Shown here: positions 7,634 through 11,511 of the stretch, piece by piece
How the letters are laid out: each line of letters starts with the position of its first letter
Numbering within the stretch: position 1 is the stretch's first letter
Assembly (NCBI GenBank): GCA_014379045.1
Contig: JACMMK010000095.1
Coordinates: forward strand, 1-11,511
Source: Burkholderiales bacterium
GTDB lineage: Bacteria > Pseudomonadota > Gammaproteobacteria > Burkholderiales > CAIKXV01
Reading direction: 5' to 3'
Length of the DNA stretch: 11,511 bases
Notes under the pieces: model-generated
What the model saw: only the letters and a program-made list of their open reading frames with translations
Told to the model about the DNA's origin: nothing
The model's database searches: none
Translations under genes and position numbers: made by a program

Positions 7634-9679
7634 TCAGCTGCTGACTGTGGTGGAACCTGCACCGATGACGCCACCGTCGTCCTTGGTGATCACGACGGTC
7701 GACGAGCGTGGCTTGGTGAGCGGAACGTTGGTCGCGCCGTTGACCCCGCTGTCGGGCCAGGAACTGCGCGCGGTGAAGCTGCCGCTCCAGTCTTCGCCCG
7801 GATGCTGGATGTTGATCCACATCGTCTTGCCATCGGGCGTGCTGATCACGCCGGTGACCTCGCAGTTGCGCGGGCTGGTCAGGAAGCGATAGGTCGAACC
7901 GGTCGACGGGTCGATCGCGCTCATCGTGTTCGACCCGATATTCACCCAGTCGCCCAGCGCGTCGCCCGGCTGATCGGTCTGCACCCACAGGCGGCCGTCC
8001 TTGTCGAACCACAGGCCGTCGGGCGCGCCGTAATCGGACGAACCCGGCACGCCGGAGTCGACGATATTGCCTTGCAGGTTCGCCGCGGCCGACAACGAGT
8101 CGCCGCAGAGCACGAAGATGTCCCACTCGAACGTGGTCGCCGCGAGGTCGCCGCCCGTCTCACGCCAGCGCACGATGTGACCGTACCGATTGTCGACGCG
8201 CGGATTGGCGTCATCGACCGGCGGACGCGCCGTGCCTGCCGTAGTCGAACCATTGACCGCATGTACCGACGGTGGGTTGGTGCCGCGCCGGTTGTTGTTG
8301 GTCAACGTCACATACACTTCGCGGGTCGTCGGATGTACGGCGATCCACTCTGGACGATCCATCATCGTCGCGCCTTCGCGATCGGCGGCCTGGCGTGTGC
8401 GCACCACGACATCACCTTGGTCGACCCAGCCGTTTGCCGGGGTCAGCCCCCCCTGGCCGAACACCAGCGGCAGCCAGACACCGGCACCGTTCGCGTTGAA
8501 CTTGGCTACATACAGCGTGCCCGAATCGAGCAGGTTGCGGTTGGCGCCGCGATTGGTCGGGTTGAACAAACCACTACACACGAACTTGTACACGTAGTCG
8601 CCGCGCTCGTCGTCGCCCATGTAGACGGCGACCTTGTTGTCGGTGCCGACCACCACCGCTGCACTCTCGTGCTTGAAGCGGCCGAGTGCGGTGCGCTTCA
8701 CCGGTACGCTGCGCGGGTTGAACGGATCGATCTCGACCACCCAGCCGAAACGGTTCGGCTCGTTCGGCGTGGTCCGGATGTCGAAGCGCGGGTCGGTCAG
8801 ATGCCAGCGATAGCCAAATCCTGCGGCGTTGATGCCGTAGCGGTTTTCCAGCGCAGTTGCAGTGAACGGGGCGCTGGTCGTACCGAAATAGCCGTTGAAG
8901 TTTTCCTCGCACGTGAGGTACGTGCCCCACGGGGTGTAGCCATGCGCGCAGTTGTTCGCGGTACCGAGGACATCGGTGCCGTTGGGATCGGCGGCCGTCT
9001 TCAACAGCGCGTTGCCCGCCGCTGGGCCGGTAAACTTCATCGGCGTATTGGCGGTGACCCGACGCGCGAACGGCGACGGGCGCACGACCGACCACACACC
9101 GCCCACCTTGCGCACTTCGATCATCGACACGCCATGCGCCGCCTGCGAGGCGCGCGTCATCGCCGCGGTCTGCGGCACCATCCCGATCGCCGTCGAGTTG
9201 TGCAACAGGCCCTCGTCGGTGTACTCGTGATTGATCGCGAGGATGCCGCGCTCGTTCGACAGCCCCCCCGCGCCACCCGTCGGAAACGGGAAGAAATGCA
9301 TGCCATCGTGATGCATGCCGGCGCGCACCAGCTGCTCGGCTTCGGTCATCGGCACCGTGGGATCGAACGGCGTCGCGCCGCTGATCGGGTCACCCCACGA
9401 ATAGAACACCCGCGCGGTGTAGCCGGGGGCCACTGAGACGGCATCGGTGACCGGCACGGTGTCGGCCGCGAGCTGGGCGAAGCCGATACCGCCCACCGGC
9501 GGCGGTGCCGCGTTCGCGGTCTTCATCGACAACGGGAAGGCGGTCATCGACATCGCAGCCGTACCGGCAGCGAACTTGATGAAACGGCGACGGCCCGGCT
9601 CTACCCGGTCGATGACGTCGAGGATCGATTCGTTTTGCGACGGATTGATCGAAAGCTCGTTCTCTGGATGCAGTGGCAT
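7634..9679 (-). CDS. phoX: PhoX-family alkaline phosphatase, Tat-exported
   Basis: A 681-residue member of the PhoX (DUF839) family; characterised members are periplasmic or secreted phosphomonoesterases that use iron and calcium and release phosphate from organic esters. The start at ATG 9679 has GGAG about eight nt upstream. After a 29-residue hydrophilic lead comes a twin-arginine motif, RRRFIK at 30-35, and a hydrophobic segment to AAP near 59. Family hallmarks follow in order: INHEYTDEGLL at about 149-159, NCAHGYTPWGTYLTCEENF at 243-261, MGDDERGDYVYKF at about 354-366, RPEWIAVHP near 442-450, APDGLWFDKDGRLWVQTDQPG near 552-572, and CEVTG then NIQHPGEDW near 606-631. The Cys in the HGYTPWGT block is in the region that supplies metal ligands in the family. 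Length is normal and the frame is intact. It heads an operon with two CTERM-signal proteins. The family is certain; phosphatase activity is inferred. Confidence 0.93.
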   Translation of the reverse strand: MPLHPENELSINPSQNESILDVIDRVEPGRRRFIKFAAGTAAMSMTAFPLSMKTANAAPPPVGGIGFAQLAADTVPVTDAVSVAPGYTARVFYSWGDPISGATPFDPTVPMTEAEQLVRAGMHHDGMHFFPFPTGGAGGLSNERGILAINHEYTDEGLLHNSTAIGMVPQTAAMTRASQAAHGVSMIEVRKVGGVWSVVRPSPFARRVTANTPMKFTGPAAGNALLKTAADPNGTDVLGTANNCAHGYTPWGTYLTCEENFNGYFGTTSAPFTATALENRYGINAAGFGYRWHLTDPRFDIRTTPNEPNRFGWVVEIDPFNPRSVPVKRTALGRFKHESAAVVVGTDNKVAVYMGDDERGDYVYKFVCSGLFNPTNRGANRNLLDSGTLYVAKFNANGAGVWLPLVFGQGGLTPANGWVDQGDVVVRTRQAADREGATMMDRPEWIAVHPTTREVYVTLTNNNRRGTNPPSVHAVNGSTTAGTARPPVDDANPRVDNRYGHIVRWRETGGDLAATTFEWDIFVLCGDSLSAAANLQGNIVDSGVPGSSDYGAPDGLWFDKDGRLWVQTDQPGDALGDWVNIGSNTMSAIDPSTGSTYRFLTSPRNCEVTGVISTPDGKTMWINIQHPGEDWSGSFTARSSWPDSGVNGATNVPLTKPRSSTVVITKDDGGVIGAGSTTVSS

Positions 9680-9873
9680 CGCGTGTGCTCCAATGTGGCG
9701 GTCATGGGGTGGGCGGCCGATCGAGCAGACAGTCACGGCAGGCGCTGTTCTTGCGCGGGGCGCCAGAGGCACCTTAGCTGTTCGTGATGACAGGTACACT
9801 CGCTAATGCGGTGCACCAAGATAGCTATTTCGGGCTATCCAAAATCGTTCATGTCACATTCGGCGGCGCGACA
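9680..9873. promoter_or_regulatory. Divergent phoX/tctC intergenic region
   Basis: This 194-nt gap separates the leftward phoX operon from the rightward tctC operon, so it should hold both promoters. It is most AT-rich at about 9781-9870. One exact Pho-box-like half-site, CTGTCAT, is on the minus strand (9787-9793), some 108 nt upstream of phoX, but no second half is found at the standard 11-nt step, so PhoB control is unproved. I could not place convincing -35/-10 pairs on either strand. Confidence 0.35.
9820..9839. repeat. Short inverted repeat upstream of the Bug/TctC gene
   Basis: GATAGC (9820-9825) and GCTATC (9834-9839) form a perfect 6-bp inverted repeat around an eight-nt loop. It also contains the smaller palindrome ATAGCTAT (9821-9828). 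It lies 35-54 nt before the start codon of the solute receptor gene, where a regulator operator or a transcript hairpin would fit. Short repeats like this can arise by chance. Confidence 0.35.
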
Positions 9874-10836
9874 ATGAAGATTCGTTCCCTGATCATCGCG
9901 GCAATGTCGTTCGGGCTCTATACAACGCCGGTCGGCGCGCAGAAGTATCCAGAAAAGCCGATCCGCATCGTCGTACCGTTCGCGCCCGGCGGCGGCGCCG
10001 ACATCTTCGGGCGCCTGATCGCGCAGCGATTGTCCGAGACGCTCGGACAGACGTTGGTCGAGAACCGACCTGGTGCCGGCAGCACGGTCGGCATCGAGTT
10101 CGTCGCACGTGCTGCCCCCGACGGTTACACGCTGCTCCTCTCCTCGGCGGCGTTCAGTGCGAGTGCCGCGCTCTATCCAAAGCTCGGCTACGAGCCGTTG
10201 CGCGACTTCGCGCCCATCTCGGTCGTGACCACGGTCCCGCTGGTGATCGTCACCCATCCGGCACTGCCGGTGAAGACGGTAATCGAGTTGGTGAAGCTCG
10301 CGCGCGCGAAGCCGGGGGAGCTTCTTTACTCGACCGCCGGACCCGGCAGCCTGATCCATCTCGCTGGCGAGTCGTTCATGGCGGTGACCGGAACGAAGCT
10401 CACCCAGGTGCCGTACAAGGGCGGGGGCCAGGCGATGACCGGCGTGCTGACCGGCGAGACGCAGGTCATGTTCGCGACGATCGAAACGGTGATGGGGCAG
10501 ATCCGTGCCGGCAAGTTGCGCGCGGTGGCGATGACGACGGTGGGACGCTCGCCCGCGTTACCGGCGGTACCGACCGTCGCCGAACAGGGGTTGAGCGGCT
10601 ATGAAGCACAGGGCTGGTTCGCGCTGTTCGCGCCCGCAGGAACCTCAACCGACATCGTCAACCGCGTGCAGGGTGAAGTCGCCCGCGCGATGACCGTCGC
10701 CGAGGTCCGCGAACGCTTTCTCGCCGAAGGTGCAGTGCCGGTCGGTGGCACGCCCGCGCAACTCGACAAGCTGGTGCGCAGCGAGATCGCGCAGTGGGCG
10801 CGTATCGTCAAGCAGGCGGGGATCAAGGTCGACTGA
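9874..10836 (+). CDS. Bug/TctC-family periplasmic solute-binding protein
   Basis: A 320-residue periplasmic receptor of the tripartite tricarboxylate transporter (TctC/Bug) family, which bind carboxylates or related small molecules. The start at ATG 9874 is chosen because it begins a Sec signal peptide (MKIRSLIIAAMSFGLYTTPVGA, cut near residue 22); a frame open from 9784 would bury it. No lipobox Cys is present. Hallmarks are YPEKPIRIVVPFAPGGGADIFGR at the mature N-terminus, NRPGAGSTVG, DGYTLLL, LLYSTAGPGSLIHLAGE, VPYKGGGQAM, and the LPAVPTVAEQGLSGYE stretch near the C-terminal third. Length is typical. No tctA or tctB membrane genes are in view; orphan Bug receptors are very common in Burkholderiales. 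An MmgE/PrpD gene follows 25 nt downstream, suggesting the ligand may be metabolised by that enzyme. The ligand cannot be read from sequence. Confidence 0.92.
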   Translation: MKIRSLIIAAMSFGLYTTPVGAQKYPEKPIRIVVPFAPGGGADIFGRLIAQRLSETLGQTLVENRPGAGSTVGIEFVARAAPDGYTLLLSSAAFSASAALYPKLGYEPLRDFAPISVVTTVPLVIVTHPALPVKTVIELVKLARAKPGELLYSTAGPGSLIHLAGESFMAVTGTKLTQVPYKGGGQAMTGVLTGETQVMFATIETVMGQIRAGKLRAVAMTTVGRSPALPAVPTVAEQGLSGYEAQGWFALFAPAGTSTDIVNRVQGEVARAMTVAEVRERFLAEGAVPVGGTPAQLDKLVRSEIAQWARIVKQAGIKVD

Positions 10837-10861
10837 AGTCGGGGTTGCGAAGGAGCGCCTG

Positions 10862-11511
10862 ATGGGCAGGTCGGTAGACGCACTCGCGGCACATGCATCG
10901 CAAACGCGCTGGGGGGATCTCGCGCCCGAGGTGCAGCACCAGGCGCGGCTGGTGCTGCTCGATACCGTCGGCGTGATGCTCGCCGGGTCGGTGCAGCCCG
11001 AAGTCGTGCAGTTGCGCCGGGCATTGCTCGCGCGCACGAGCGACGGCGAGGCGACGCTCGTGTGCACGCCGCTGGTGAGCACCGATGCCCGCACGGCCGC
11101 GCTGTTGAACGGCATCGCCGGGCGCTCGGTCGAGCTGTGCGAGGGCCATCGCTTCGTCTCGTGCCAGGCCGCGGTGCAGGTGCTGCCGGCGGTACTCGCC
11201 GTAGGCGAGATGATGCACGCGTCGGGGGGCGAACTGCTGACCGCGCTGGTGATCGGCTACGACGTCGGCGTACGTCTCGGCGCAGGCACGACCCCGCGAC
11301 CGCGTGCGCACCAGAACGGACAGACCGCGATGCTCGGTGCGATCGCGGCGGGCGCGCACCTGCGCGGGCTCGATGCCGCCGGCATCGCACGGGCGCTGCG
11401 CATCGGCGCCCCGCTCGTGCTGACACCGTCGTATTCGCACACGGTCGCAGGGTCCACCGCGCTCAACGTCGCCGGGGGCATGAGCGGCTTCCAGGGCGCG
11501 CTCGCGCCCGA
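10862..11511 (+). CDS. MmgE/PrpD family protein, 3' end missing
   Basis: The gene starts at ATG 10862, with AGGAG six nt upstream, and stays open to the right edge, giving 216 residues of an expected 430-460. The family includes 2-methylcitrate dehydratase (PrpD) and cis-aconitate decarboxylase. Family features are the N-terminal helices ending in LLDTVGVMLAGS at about 34-45, LLNGIAG at 81-87, VLPAVLAVGE at about 107-116, and LLTALVIGYDVGVRLG near 124-139. The segment where active enzymes have an acidic H-x-x-D-x-D-D and later HP motif reads ELCEGHRFVSCQAAVQVLP at 91-109, so the acidic pair and the HP are not preserved. The lysine/histidine region near 190-210 is also unlike the usual one (see findings). 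It follows a Bug receptor gene, a common pairing in Burkholderiales. The family is clear; substrate and even catalytic activity are open. Confidence 0.88.
   Translation, partial: MGRSVDALAAHASQTRWGDLAPEVQHQARLVLLDTVGVMLAGSVQPEVVQLRRALLARTSDGEATLVCTPLVSTDARTAALLNGIAGRSVELCEGHRFVSCQAAVQVLPAVLAVGEMMHASGGELLTALVIGYDVGVRLGAGTTPRPRAHQNGQTAMLGAIAAGAHLRGLDAAGIARALRIGAPLVLTPSYSHTVAGSTALNVAGGMSGFQGALAP

Noticed and set aside
7802..9436. A 544-codon open frame on the plus strand opposite phoX
   Set aside because: The complementary strand encodes a full PhoX protein with all family motifs; the antisense translation is low-complexity Arg/His/Val and has no ribosome binding site.
9787..9793. Pho box upstream of phoX
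   Set aside because: Only one CTGTCAT half-site is exact; the adjacent 7-mer at the required spacing does not match, so I do not call a PhoB site.

Overview
The window is high-GC DNA with strong third-position GC bias, packed with genes. It looks like a Gram-negative proteobacterium, most likely a betaproteobacterium (Burkholderiales or a relative). The reasons are a Bug/TctC-type solute receptor beside an MmgE/PrpD gene, VPLPA/PEP-CTERM-type sorting signals, and a compact GspG-F-E cluster with PilM/N/O-like partners. The taxonomic call is inference.

Region 1 (1-5612, all minus strand): a tightly coupled operon for a type II secretion/type IV pilus-like machine. Reading from right to left it encodes a GspG major pseudopilin, GspF platform protein, GspE ATPase, an actin-fold (GspL-N/PilM-like) protein, a PilN-like protein, a PilO/GspM-like protein, and the start of a small membrane-anchored protein cut by the window edge. 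Most junctions overlap or are under 20 nt apart. The role of GspL appears split over two proteins, as in type IV pili. From memory, this order resembles the cluster annotated as 'predicted secretion system X' in betaproteobacteria. No secretin, minor pseudopilins or prepilin peptidase are in view.

Region 2 (5613-6196): an intergenic region divergent from gspG, a small unrecognised acidic protein on the plus strand (5825-6097), and a hairpin-rich gap where it meets the next operon head-on.

Region 3 (6197-9679, minus strand): a three-gene operon of exported proteins. It starts with a Tat-type PhoX-family phosphatase, then a secreted protein with a VPLPA-CTERM sorting signal, then a DNRLRE-type secreted protein with a different tripartite C-terminal signal. 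The last two are joined by a GTGA stop/start overlap.

Region 4 (9680-11511, plus strand): a divergent intergenic region with an inverted repeat, then a Bug/TctC-type periplasmic solute receptor followed 25 nt later by an MmgE/PrpD-family gene running off the right edge. This pair looks like an uptake and catabolism unit for a carboxylic acid. The MmgE/PrpD protein has unusual residues where the family's catalytic motif normally lies.

Nothing in the window clearly shows an entirely new system. The most distinctive parts are the hybrid secretion cluster, the PhoX/CTERM operon and the divergent MmgE/PrpD protein.
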